This document shows, piece by piece, positions 1 through 7,353 of a stretch of 25,861 nucleotides of DNA. A model generated the notes under the pieces. It was not told where the DNA came from. It did not search any database and saw nothing but the letters and a program-made list of their open reading frames with translations. Where the stretch lies: assembly GCA_016281475.1 (NCBI GenBank), contig JAEEIS010000100.1:1-25861 (forward strand). Direction: 5' to 3'. Each line of letters begins with the position of its first letter. Positions within the stretch are counted from its first letter, which is position 1. The position numbers and the translations under genes are program-made. The DNA is from Bacteroidales bacterium (GTDB taxonomy: Bacteria > Bacteroidota > Bacteroidia > Bacteroidales > P3).

Positions 1-348
1 ATCATCAATAGCTATAACGGCAAACTGTACCGCATCGGCGGGATGCCCGACCATGTGCATCTGCTGGTATCCTTGCCAGCCACATTGGCTCTGGCCTCTT
101 TTGTGAAAGAGTTGAAAGTGTCATCCAGTAAATGGATGAAAACCACCCCACACTTTCCTAAGTTCACTGGATGGTCGCAGGAGTATGCGGGATTCACATA
201 CAGTATACACGACAGAGACAAGATCATCAATTATATAAAGGGACAGAAGGAGCATCACAAGAAGATGGCTTTTGCTGAGGAGTATAGGCGGTTTATCGAG
301 GCCAATGAGGTGGCTATAGACAACCGGTTCTTCATGAAGGATGCATAG
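1..348 (+). CDS. IS200-like (Y1/HUH) transposase, 5'-truncated by window edge
   Basis: The reading frame is open from base 1, so the true start lies outside the window. The internal ATG at 43 is only the first Met visible. The HUH metal-binding motif is visible as MPDHVHLL at the start of the visible part. The nucleophile-tyrosine helix is visible as YIKGQKEHH, the pattern of Y1 (TnpA_IS200/RAYT) transposases, which nick and rejoin single-stranded DNA at hairpins. The C-terminus (to NRFFMKDA) looks complete. No downstream tnpB is present. An array of palindromic repeats starts 3 bp after the stop, which fits a REP-associated transposase (RAYT) as well as a solo IS200. Which of the two it is cannot be decided without the N-terminus. 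Confidence 0.88.
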   Translation: MINSYNGKLYRIGGMPDHVHLLVSLPATLALASFVKELKVSSSKWMKTTPHFPKFTGWSQEYAGFTYSIHDRDKIINYIKGQKEHHKKMAFAEEYRRFIEANEVAIDNRFFMKDA

Positions 349-350
349 TC

Positions 351-712
351 GCGTTCCTGTCGGGACGCTGGCTCTCAGACAGTCTTGTCACGGCACTGCG
401 AGGACTTCGTCCTCTTGTACCGTGTTATGCAAGGTCGCGTCCCTGACGGGACGTTGGCTCTCAGACAGTCTTGTCACAGCACTGCGAGGACTCTGTCCAC
501 TTGTACCGTGTTACGCAAGGTTGCGTCCCTGACGGGACGCTGGCTCATCGACCGTCTTATCACGGCACTGCGAGGACTTCGTCCTCTTGTACCGTGTTAT
601 GCAAGGTCGCGTCCCTGACGGGACGCTGGCTCTCAGACAGTCTTGTCACGGCACTGCGAGGACTCTGTCCTCTTGTACCGTGTTATGCAAGGTTGCGTCC
701 CTGTCGGGACGA
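351..712. repeat. Tandem array of an 86-bp palindromic (REP-like) repeat
   Basis: Four complete 86-bp units start at 351, 437, 523 and 609, and an 18-bp partial fifth begins at 695. Each unit carries two hairpins. The first is GCGTCCC-tgac-GGGACGC (imperfect in unit 1). The second is GAGGAC-ttc-GTCCTC, framed by CACGG and CCGTG. Unit 3 differs in the middle (CTCATCGACCGTC for CTCTCAGACAGTC). Unit 2 has one substitution in the arm of the second hairpin; unit 4 changes only its loop. The period is not a multiple of three, so the open frames through the array (about 341-835) are artefacts. Its position directly behind a Y1 transposase suggests REP/BIME-like elements mobilised by that enzyme. Confidence 0.9.
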
Positions 713-1030
713 ATCGCCATTTTTCATTCGTTATCGACTCTACGGTTAGTAGATTTTATGGTTCCACAGTTCTTGCAGGAAATGGGTTGCCGGCATGACT
801 TCGACGTTGTTGAATGTGCGGGGTGCGACATCTAGGGATACGATAATGAGACGAAGATAAAAGTCAAAGAGGTTGGTGAATCCTTTGAAAATACGGAGTA
901 ATACTCCGTGTTTTCTTGAAAAATCGGGAGTAGTACTCCATAAATTCACGATGAATGGATATGGCTATTATCGTGAATGATAGTGAGTTGCTTGTTTTGT
1001 AGCTCCCTATTGAAGTAAAATCAAGGATTT
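713..1030. other. Non-coding or remnant region with two small hairpins
   Basis: No convincing gene is seen. A minus-strand frame of 67 codons (949-746) has no recognisable domain and is probably chance or a decayed remnant. Two related hairpins are visible: ACGGAGT-aat-ACTCCGT at 893-909 and GGAGT-agt-ACTCC at 927-939. They share the sequence GGAGTA/TACTCC, so they may be two copies of one small element. The dusB stop lies at the right edge on the minus strand, and no clear terminator follows it. Confidence 0.5.
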
Positions 1031-1999
1031 TTAGGCGTAGTGCTCTGCCACGCGGTCGAGGAGGGTGAAGAGTTCGTCGGGGGAGGTGGTGGTGACCATG
1101 GGGATGCGGAATTGCTTGAAGTCGCGGAGGCCACGGAAGTAGCCGCCGTAGTGTTTGCGCATCTCGAAGATGGCGGTGTGCTCGCCTTTGAAATCGATGG
1201 CGGCGAGGAGGTGGCGGCGGCAGACTTCGACACGTTCTTGGACGGTGACGGGGCGTTCCGCTTCGCCACGGAGCAGGCGTTGGGTCTGCTCGAATATCCA
1301 GGGATTGCCGATGGCTCCACGGCCGATGAGGATGCCGTCGACGCCGTAGCGGCGGCGTGCCTCGAGAGCCTGTTGGGGGGTGGAGATGTCGCCGTTGCCG
1401 AAGATGGGGATGTGCATGCGTGGGTTGTTCTTGACCTGGCCGATGAGGGTCCAGTCGGCGGTGCCTTGGTACATCTGGGTCTTGGTGCGGCCGTGGATGC
1501 TGAGGGCGGCGATGCCGATGTCCTGTAGGCGTTCGGCCAGCTCTACAATGGGCTTATCGTTAGCATCATATCCGAGACGGGTCTTGACGGTGACGGGGAG
1601 ATGGGCGCGGCGGACCAGGGCTTCGGTGATGCGGAGCATCTTGGGAATATCCTTTAGAATGCCGCTGCCGGCACCTTTGCCTGCCACCTTGCGGACGGGG
1701 CAGCCCCAGTTGATGTCGATGAAGTCGGGCTGTTGCTGCTCGACGATGTCGAGGCATTGCAGCAGTTCGTCCTCGTCGGCACCGAAGATTTGGATGCCGA
1801 TGGGGTGCTGGGCAGGGGTGAAGAGCATCTTGCGACGGCTTTTCTCGGCATCGCGGTTGAGGGCTTCGGAGGCGATGAATTCGGTGATGAGAAGGTCAGC
1901 ACCGAACTCCTTGCAGAGCTGGCGGAAGGGGATGTCGGTGATGTCGTCCATGGGTGAAAGGCCAAGAACACAATATTTTTCGAAATTCAACGTTTCCAT
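1031..1999 (-). CDS. dusB: tRNA-dihydrouridine synthase (DusB-like)
   Basis: The 322-aa protein has the normal length of a bacterial Dus enzyme, which reduces uridines in the tRNA D-loop using FMN and NADPH. The TIM-barrel starts with LSPMDDITDIPFR. The catalytic cysteine is C100 in INWGCPVRKV. Later barrel motifs are TVKTRLGYD, SIHGRT and GNGDI, and the FMN-phosphate site ILIGRGAIGNPWIF. The assignment to the DusB subfamily rests on overall pattern and is less certain than the Dus call. The gene is divergent from cdd, with only about 77 bp between the two starts. A minus-strand -7 box at 2017-2010 lies so close to the ATG that the leader must be very short. Confidence 0.95.
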   Translation of the reverse strand: METLNFEKYCVLGLSPMDDITDIPFRQLCKEFGADLLITEFIASEALNRDAEKSRRKMLFTPAQHPIGIQIFGADEDELLQCLDIVEQQQPDFIDINWGCPVRKVAGKGAGSGILKDIPKMLRITEALVRRAHLPVTVKTRLGYDANDKPIVELAERLQDIGIAALSIHGRTKTQMYQGTADWTLIGQVKNNPRMHIPIFGNGDISTPQQALEARRRYGVDGILIGRGAIGNPWIFEQTQRLLRGEAERPVTVQERVEVCRRHLLAAIDFKGEHTAIFEMRKHYGGYFRGLRDFKQFRIPMVTTTSPDELFTLLDRVAEHYA

Positions 2000-2009
2000 A
2001 ATCAGTTTG

Positions 2010-2017
2010 CAAAGATA
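2010..2017 (-). promoter_or_regulatory. Bacteroidota -7 box for dusB
   Basis: On the minus strand the sequence reads TATCTTTG, matching the TAnnTTTG consensus. No clear -33 TTTG is seen in the AT-rich DNA upstream. The implied start lies within a few bases of the dusB ATG at 1999. Confidence 0.5.
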
Positions 2018-2076
2018 AAAAGAAATTAAAAAATAAAAATTAAAATTTGGGGAATACCCCTAATAAACTATTTGTC

Positions 2077-2550
2077 ATGGAAGAAAAGAGGCTTGTAATC
2101 AACTATGCCGAGTATGGGTCGCTGGCGGAGATGCCGGAGGGGGAGCGGAGGTTGATGGAATGCGCCATGGAGTCGGCGCATAAGGCGTATGCCCCCTATT
2201 CGAAGTTTCATGTGGGTGCTGCGGTGCTGCTGGCCGACGGCACGATGGTACAGGGCAGCAACCAGGAAAATATAGCCTATCCGTCGGGGTTGTGCGCGGA
2301 GCGGACGGCCCTGTTCAGTGCATCGGCCCAATATCCCGAACAGGCGGTCGTGGCGTTGGCGGTGGTGGGACATTTTGAGGGAGAATACACCGAGGCTTCG
2401 CCTTGTGGAGCCTGCCGTCAGGTGATGGCGGAATATGAGTTGCGGTATGGCAACAAGTTGACAATTTATTGCTATCTGAAAGGAGGGCGAATTCGGCGAA
2501 TTGAGGGCGTAGAAAGCCTGCTTCCATTCGGTTTTGGTGCCGATTTATAA
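2077..2550 (+). CDS. cdd: Cytidine deaminase
   Basis: The 157-aa protein from ATG 2077 is a homotetrameric-type cytidine deaminase that converts cytidine or deoxycytidine to the uridine form in pyrimidine salvage. Visible motifs are FHVGAAV, the substrate-binding NQENIAYP, the first zinc ligand with the catalytic Glu in C73-A-E75, and the PC110-GAC113 pair of zinc cysteines. An upstream in-frame TTG at 2047 would add ten residues that are not part of the family; the ATG before EEKRLVINYAEY is preferred. A small GGGG-aata-CCCC hairpin lies just upstream (2049-2060). No neighbour shares its pathway, and it is probably monocistronic. Confidence 0.95.
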   Translation: MEEKRLVINYAEYGSLAEMPEGERRLMECAMESAHKAYAPYSKFHVGAAVLLADGTMVQGSNQENIAYPSGLCAERTALFSASAQYPEQAVVALAVVGHFEGEYTEASPCGACRQVMAEYELRYGNKLTIYCYLKGGRIRRIEGVESLLPFGFGADL

Positions 2551-2591
2551 TATTTTTGCATCGATACAAGGTGTTGATATACATTGTAGTA

Positions 2592-2620
2592 TTGCCAAAT
2601 TGCTAAAAAAAATTTGGCAA
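2592..2620. repeat. Perfect 10-bp inverted repeat abutting a promoter
   Basis: TTGCCAAATT (2592-2601) and AATTTGGCAA (2611-2620) are exact reverse complements separated by nine bases. The right arm ends five bases before the -33 box of the foldase promoter. There is no T-tract after the right arm, so it is a poor intrinsic terminator for cdd. An operator-like site is equally possible. Confidence 0.65.
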
Positions 2621-2625
2621 AAAGC

Positions 2626-2655
2626 TTTGTACACGGAAATTTCTTTGTACTTTTG
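2626..2655 (+). promoter_or_regulatory. Bacteroidota sigma-type promoter for the foldase gene
   Basis: A -33 TTTG at 2626-2629 and a -7 TACTTTTG at 2648-2655 are separated by 18 bp, a near-canonical match to TTTG-N19-TAnnTTTG. The predicted start is around 2660, about 48 bp ahead of the ATG at 2708. Confidence 0.75.
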
Positions 2656-2707
2656 CACGCTTAAAATGGCAAAAAAATAATAAATAATATAACTAAAATA
2701 CTCACAA

Positions 2708-4825
2708 ATGGGAATCATAGGAAGTATTAGAAAACACTCGTGGATAGCCGTTGCCGTCGTTGGCGTGGCTATCGTTGCATTCATTATTGGTGACTTAACC
2801 AAGAACAACCGTGGCATCCCCGACATGGGCAAGATTAACGGCACTACCATCACTTATCAGCACTTCAACGAACTTATGGAGGAGATGGAGAACAACTATA
2901 AACGCCAGCAGGGTGTCAGCCAGGTGCCTGCCGATGTGGATTATCAGATCCGTGAGCAGGTGTGGCAGAACCTTGTGACGGAGACTCTGACCGACGAGCA
3001 GTTTGAGAAACTGGGTCTTACGGTGAGTCCTGCCGAGATGAGCGACATGTATGTGGGTACCTTCATCCACCCCTATCTCCGTCAGTCGTTTACCGACCCC
3101 AAGACGGGCGTGTACCAAGTGCAGGCCATTCAGTACTATGTGGACAATTTCGAGAACCTCGATACCGCCCAGCGCATGGAATGGGTTGAGTTGGAGAAGG
3201 CTGTGAAGAACGACCGCAAACAGCAGAAGTATAGCGCACTGATTGCTCGCGGCATGTATATGCCCAACGCCATTGCCAAGCAGATTGCCGAGATGGGCAA
3301 CAAGCTGAGCAATGTGACGGCAGTGAACTGCTCGTTCCAGTCGGTGGACGACAGCGAGATTACGCTCGACGAGTCTGACTATCAGAAATACTATAACAAG
3401 CACAAGGCTGAGTTCCGTCTGCGTGACGAGATGCGTGAGATTGAGTATATCGTCTATCAAATTGCTCCTACGCAGAAGGATATGGCCGACATTCAGGCTT
3501 CGGTGGCACAGACCTGGGAGGAGTTCCAGACGATTGACCCCGACGAGCTGGTTTTCTTTGTCAATGCTGAGTCGGACCGCAGCTATGACTCCACCTACCG
3601 TAAGGCTAGCGAGTTTGCTTCCCCGATGGATTCTGCCCTGATGGCAGCTGGCGAGGGCAGCTTTATCAGCCCCCGTATTGCCGGCAACGAATGGATGATG
3701 GCCAAGGTGCTGAAGGTCGCCAACCGTCCTGACAGCCTGCGTGCCAGTGCTATCTACATCTTCAACGACAAAGTGGGTGGCAACATCACCCGTGGCGACG
3801 AGCAGGCCAAGCAGCTTGCCGACAGTGTGTTGAATGTAGTGAAGAGCGGAGCCATGACCTTTGAGCAGGCCGTGGAGCAGTATTCAGACGACCCCCAGAA
3901 GGCTAACAACAATGGCGACATGGAGTGGCAGCTGGACGGCAACTACGGTTTCCTCAACGAGGAAATTGTCAACACTCCTGAGGGTGGTGTCTTTGTGATG
4001 CGTCACCCCAACGAGGTGGGCTACTTTGTTGTCAAGGTCACTGGCAAGACTACTCCTCACAGAAAGTATCGTGTTGCCACGATCGCCCGCACTATTGCTG
4101 CCTCGGAGGCCACGACCCGCAATATATATAATGAAGCCAATAAGTTTGCTGGCAACAACCGCACTTACGCTGAGATGACCGCCGGTGCACAGCAGGAAAA
4201 CCTGCAGGTGCGCAACGCCATGGTTACCCCGATGCAGTATTCGGTCAGCGGCATCAGCAATGCCCGTAGCATCGTGCAGTGGGCCTTCAACGAGAAGACT
4301 GAGAAAGGTGCCGTTGCCGACCAGATTTTCGAGGCTGACGACATGTATGTCGTGGCTGCTTTGAAGGATGTGTACAAGGTGGGTTATGCCACCCTCGACC
4401 AGGTGCGCAACATGATTGAGAACCAGGTGCGCAACGAGAAGAAGAGCGAACTGCTGATGTCCCGTATGGAAGAGGCTAAGAACGCCAATGCCGACATCTA
4501 CGCCATTGCCACCAAGGTGAACGCCAGCGTGGACACCCTCGACAGCATCTCGTTCAACGACTACTTCCTTGGCAAGTATGGTATGGAGCCTAAGGTTCAG
4601 TCCGCCATCGCCGCTGCCGCCGAGAATACCCTTGTCGGTCCCATCCAGGGCGCACAGGGTGTGTATATGGTCAAGGTCAACGCCAAGATGGACAACCCCA
4701 CATCCGTCGACCCCGCCAACATCCGCAGCCAGAAAGAGCAGAGCTTCATGCAGGGTCTGCGTAGCGTGCAGCAGGTGCTGAAGGACAAGGCTAAGGTCAT
4801 TGACCAGCGCAACAAGTTCTTCTAA
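2708..4825 (+). CDS. Membrane-anchored SurA/PpiD-like peptidylprolyl isomerase
   Basis: The 705-aa protein starts with a short cytoplasmic stretch and one membrane helix (about residues 11-31), then a SurA_N-like chaperone region. A parvulin-like rotamase segment spans roughly 340-445 and contains FEQAVEQYSDDPQKANNNGD. A long C-terminal region follows. The layout is that of PpiD-type foldases, which help outer-membrane and periplasmic proteins fold at the inner membrane. The usual parvulin entry pattern (HILF) is altered to AIYIFND, so isomerase activity may be weak and chaperoning may be the main role. The stop overlaps the next ATG by one base, which suggests translational coupling with the 180-aa membrane protein downstream. 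Confidence 0.85.
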   Translation: MGIIGSIRKHSWIAVAVVGVAIVAFIIGDLTKNNRGIPDMGKINGTTITYQHFNELMEEMENNYKRQQGVSQVPADVDYQIREQVWQNLVTETLTDEQFEKLGLTVSPAEMSDMYVGTFIHPYLRQSFTDPKTGVYQVQAIQYYVDNFENLDTAQRMEWVELEKAVKNDRKQQKYSALIARGMYMPNAIAKQIAEMGNKLSNVTAVNCSFQSVDDSEITLDESDYQKYYNKHKAEFRLRDEMREIEYIVYQIAPTQKDMADIQASVAQTWEEFQTIDPDELVFFVNAESDRSYDSTYRKASEFASPMDSALMAAGEGSFISPRIAGNEWMMAKVLKVANRPDSLRASAIYIFNDKVGGNITRGDEQAKQLADSVLNVVKSGAMTFEQAVEQYSDDPQKANNNGDMEWQLDGNYGFLNEEIVNTPEGGVFVMRHPNEVGYFVVKVTGKTTPHRKYRVATIARTIAASEATTRNIYNEANKFAGNNRTYAEMTAGAQQENLQVRNAMVTPMQYSVSGISNARSIVQWAFNEKTEKGAVADQIFEADDMYVVAALKDVYKVGYATLDQVRNMIENQVRNEKKSELLMSRMEEAKNANADIYAIATKVNASVDTLDSISFNDYFLGKYGMEPKVQSAIAAAAENTLVGPIQGAQGVYMVKVNAKMDNPTSVDPANIRSQKEQSFMQGLRSVQQVLKDKAKVIDQRNKFF

Positions 4826-5367
4826 TGGATAGCGACAATTCAAATAGAATAAAGGAGAAAGGCGCGGCCATGCGGCTGCGCCTTTCTGACAAATGGCAGG
4901 ACTTTCGTGAGCGAATGCGCCACAAGCACCGTCTTGTGGTGTTGGATACCGACACGCTGCAAGAGAAGTTCTCCATGGAGTTGACTGGCCTCAACCTGTT
5001 CACGTATGTGGGCATCAGTGCCATTGTGCTTGTTATCCTCACCTCGCTCCTTATCGCCTTTACACCGCTACGCAACCTTGTGCCGGGCTATATCAAGCCG
5101 GAGTTGAAGGAAGAGACAATACGTAATGCCCAGATTATCGACTCGCTTGAGGTCATTATAGACCAACACGAGCAGCATATTGCCATCATCCAAGATGTCC
5201 TCAACGGAAAGGTATTCCGTGTAGAAAAGGACACCACGACTCAGGCGGTGGAGGATGAAGAAATAGTCTACCGCCATACTCGTGCCGACTCGCTGCTGCG
5301 TAAGGAGATTGAGCAACAGCGCAAGGAGGCAAAAGAGAAACAAAAGAAGAATAAGAAACGCAAATAG
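4825..5367 (+). CDS. Single-pass membrane protein resembling the N-terminus of Bacteroidota M23 peptidases
   Basis: The 180-aa protein has a basic cytoplasmic segment with RHKHRLVVLDTDTLQEKFS and LTGLNLFTYVG, one membrane helix (about 57-80), the stretch FTPLRNLVPGY, and a charged coiled-coil-like tail ending in Lys/Arg. From memory, the segment from HRLVV through PGY matches the N-terminal anchor of Bacteroidota M23 (LytM-type) peptidoglycan peptidases. Here no peptidase domain follows, so it is a stand-alone anchor or paralogue rather than an enzyme. The gene begins inside the stop codon of the foldase and is probably cotranscribed with it. A regulatory or scaffolding role in the envelope is an inference. 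Confidence 0.75.
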   Translation: MDSDNSNRIKEKGAAMRLRLSDKWQDFRERMRHKHRLVVLDTDTLQEKFSMELTGLNLFTYVGISAIVLVILTSLLIAFTPLRNLVPGYIKPELKEETIRNAQIIDSLEVIIDQHEQHIAIIQDVLNGKVFRVEKDTTTQAVEDEEIVYRHTRADSLLRKEIEQQRKEAKEKQKKNKKRK

Positions 5368-5642
5368 ATATTTAATGTTTAGAGGTTAGAGGTTAGTGTT
5401 TAGAGTTTGTTTTTGTTGCGTCAGTAAACCTTAAACTAATAAATTACCCCAGAGAGGTGAGCCCTTTAATAACACCGTACAAGCAGTCTTGTACGGTGCC
5501 GCGACTAGAAGGGAGCAACACCTAAAAAAGTGCAGTGCGGTGATTATCAAACCACAGAAAAACTGCGTCTCGAAGAGACGCGACAATGAAAACAACTTAA
5601 TATAACCCACCTTTAATCTTTAACCCACAAGTTTTATCCCAA
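5368..5642. repeat. Intergenic region with GTTTAGAGGTTAG repeats and two strong hairpins
   Basis: The stretch begins with degenerate direct repeats of GTTTAGAG/GGTTAG (5378-5408). An 11-bp perfect hairpin CACCGTACAAG-cagt-CTTGTACGGTG lies at 5473-5498. A 7-bp perfect hairpin GCGTCTC-gaa-GAGACGC lies at 5565-5581. Both arms recall motifs of the 86-bp array at 351 (CTTGTACCGTG; GCGTCCC/GGGACGC), so this may be a dispersed relative. No clear promoter for dxr was found here. Confidence 0.75.
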
Positions 5643-6770
5643 ATGAAAAGAATAGCGATACTAGGATCCACCGGCTCTATCGGCACTCAGGCACTCAACG
5701 TCATCCGCCGCCATCGTGACGAGATGGCCGTGGAAGTGCTGTGTGCGGGCAGCAATGCCGACCTATTGATAGCCCAGGCACTGGAGTTCGACCCCAATGT
5801 GGTGGCAATTGCCGACGAGAGCAAGTACCAGCAGGTGCAGGAGGCTCTTTCGTCCCACGACATAAAGGTGTTTGCCGGCATGGACTCAATTGCCGATTTG
5901 ATGGAAATGGAGACTATCGACATGGTGCTGGCATCAATCGTGGGTTTTGCTGGTCTGCGACCCACCCTTCGTGCCATCGAGCACCATAAGCCTATAGCCC
6001 TTGCCAACAAGGAAACTATGGTGGTGGCGGGGCAGATAGTGACCGATGCGGCGGCACGCAACCATGTGCCCATCCTGCCCGTCGATTCGGAGCATTCGGC
6101 CATCTTCCAGAGTCTCGTTGGCGAAGTGGGAGGGGTGGACAAGATACTGCTCACCGCCTCGGGTGGTCCATTCCGTGGATGGAAGCGCGAACAGCTGGAG
6201 AAGGTGACACTCGCTGACGCCCTCAAGCACCCCAACTGGAGCATGGGTCGCAAGGTGACGATTGACTCGGCCTCGTTGATGAACAAAGGATTGGAAGTAA
6301 TTGAGGCGCGCTGGCTTTTCGACATCCCTGCCGAACGCATACAGGTGTTGGTACACCCCCAGTCGGTGGTGCATTCGATGGTGCAGTATGTCGACGGCAG
6401 CATCAAGGCACAGCTGGGCATTCCCACCATGGAGACCCCTATCCAATATGCTTTCAGCTTCCCACAGCGCATTGAGAGCCATTTGCCGCGCCTTAGCTTT
6501 GAGAAATACGCTCAGCTCACTTTCGAGAACCCTGATACCGAAACATTCCGTTGCCTCCCCTTGGCATACGAAGCTATTGCCCGTGGGGGCAATATGCCTT
6601 GCATTATGAATGCCGCCAACGAAGTGGCAGTGCAGCAATTTATCGAAGGAAAGATCTCGTTCCTCCAAATTGCCGATACTGTTGAGCATCGGATGCAAAC
6701 AGCTTCATTTATAGCCAATCCCACGCTCGAAGACCTCTTCCATACAGATGCCGAAGTAAGAGGATTGTAA
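5643..6770 (+). CDS. dxr: 1-deoxy-D-xylulose 5-phosphate reductoisomerase
   Basis: DXR converts 1-deoxyxylulose 5-phosphate to methylerythritol 4-phosphate with NADPH, the committed step of the MEP isoprenoid pathway. The 375-aa length is slightly short but normal. Motifs visible in order are the NADPH loop GSTGSIG (residues 8-14), LANKETMV, the metal/substrate site PVDSEHSAIFQ, ASGGPFRG, HPNWSMGRKVTIDSASLMNKGLE, and the C-terminal NAANEVAV. No other MEP gene is in the window. The ECF sigma gene starts 53 bp downstream and probably has its own promoter. Confidence 0.97.
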   Translation: MKRIAILGSTGSIGTQALNVIRRHRDEMAVEVLCAGSNADLLIAQALEFDPNVVAIADESKYQQVQEALSSHDIKVFAGMDSIADLMEMETIDMVLASIVGFAGLRPTLRAIEHHKPIALANKETMVVAGQIVTDAAARNHVPILPVDSEHSAIFQSLVGEVGGVDKILLTASGGPFRGWKREQLEKVTLADALKHPNWSMGRKVTIDSASLMNKGLEVIEARWLFDIPAERIQVLVHPQSVVHSMVQYVDGSIKAQLGIPTMETPIQYAFSFPQRIESHLPRLSFEKYAQLTFENPDTETFRCLPLAYEAIARGGNMPCIMNAANEVAVQQFIEGKISFLQIADTVEHRMQTASFIANPTLEDLFHTDAEVRGL

Positions 6771-6823
6771 ATTTTTTTTAGGTGCATGTAACAAATCGAC
6801 CACTTTTTGCTACATACTATTAG

Positions 6824-7342
6824 ATGGACCAGAGAACGCCAGCCGAGGAACGTCTTCGCCAGCAGCAGTTCGTAGCAGAAGTGCAAAAGTGCGATGCGCT
6901 GATATACAGTGTATGTCGGCTCTATGGCTGTCGCCGTGACGAATCGACAGAAGATCTCTATCAGGAGATTGTCTGCACCTTGTGGGAGTCCTACGATTCA
7001 TTCAAGGGCGACAGCAGTTTCAGCTCGTGGCTTTATTCTGTTGCCCGCAACACGGCGGTGGCCTACTATCGGCGTAACCAATTGCGTCATCCCGAAATCA
7101 GCCTCACCGACGTGGAGCGCGACTTTCCGGACTGGCACGAGACGCCCAACCCCCTCCTCGGCGAACTCTACTATCTGATAGACCAACTGGGTGCAGACGA
7201 CCGCAAGCTGGTGGGTCTTTATATTGAAGGATATGAATATGACGAGATAGCGGAACAGATGAACCTCAGCCAACAGGCTGTCCGTACACGGATGAGCCGC
7301 ATCAAGGTTCGTCTGAGAGAATTAAAAGACCGTCAGAAGTGA
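6824..7342 (+). CDS. ECF-type RNA polymerase sigma factor
   Basis: The 172-aa protein has a sigma-2 region with the core-binding DLYQEIVCTLWESYDSF and FSSWLYSVARNTAVAYYRR, and a sigma-4 helix-turn-helix with YEYDEIAEQMNLSQQAVRTRMSRI. It lacks extra N-terminal domains, as ECF sigmas do. The next gene starts 11 bp after the stop and encodes a membrane protein with a cytoplasmic N-terminus, the normal position of an anti-sigma factor. Upstream, TGTAAC (6787-6792) and CTACAT (6810-6815) could be an autoregulatory ECF promoter, but this is unproven. If real, it would give a very short leader before ATG 6824. Confidence 0.93.
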   Translation: MDQRTPAEERLRQQQFVAEVQKCDALIYSVCRLYGCRRDESTEDLYQEIVCTLWESYDSFKGDSSFSSWLYSVARNTAVAYYRRNQLRHPEISLTDVERDFPDWHETPNPLLGELYYLIDQLGADDRKLVGLYIEGYEYDEIAEQMNLSQQAVRTRMSRIKVRLRELKDRQK

Positions 7343-7343
7343 A

Positions 7344-7348
7344 AGGAG
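7344..7348 (+). promoter_or_regulatory. Strong Shine-Dalgarno site (AGGAG) before the anti-sigma-like gene
   Basis: AGGAG lies five bases ahead of ATG 7354 (aaaggagatattATG). Such sites are rare in this window, and this one decides the start over the upstream GTG at 7339, which overlaps the sigma-factor stop. Confidence 0.75.
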
Positions 7349-7353
7349 ATATT

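Noticed and set aside
351..712. CRISPR array
   Set aside because: The whole 86-bp unit is conserved. There are no unique spacers between short repeats, and no cas genes are nearby.
341..835. Overlapping plus-strand ORFs of 63-92 codons across the repeat array
   Set aside because: They arise because the 86-bp repeat is stop-poor in every frame. They encode repeated low-complexity sequence and have no start signals.
746..949. Minus-strand 67-codon ORF
   Set aside because: No recognisable domain, promoter or ribosome site. It lies in remnant DNA with hairpins.
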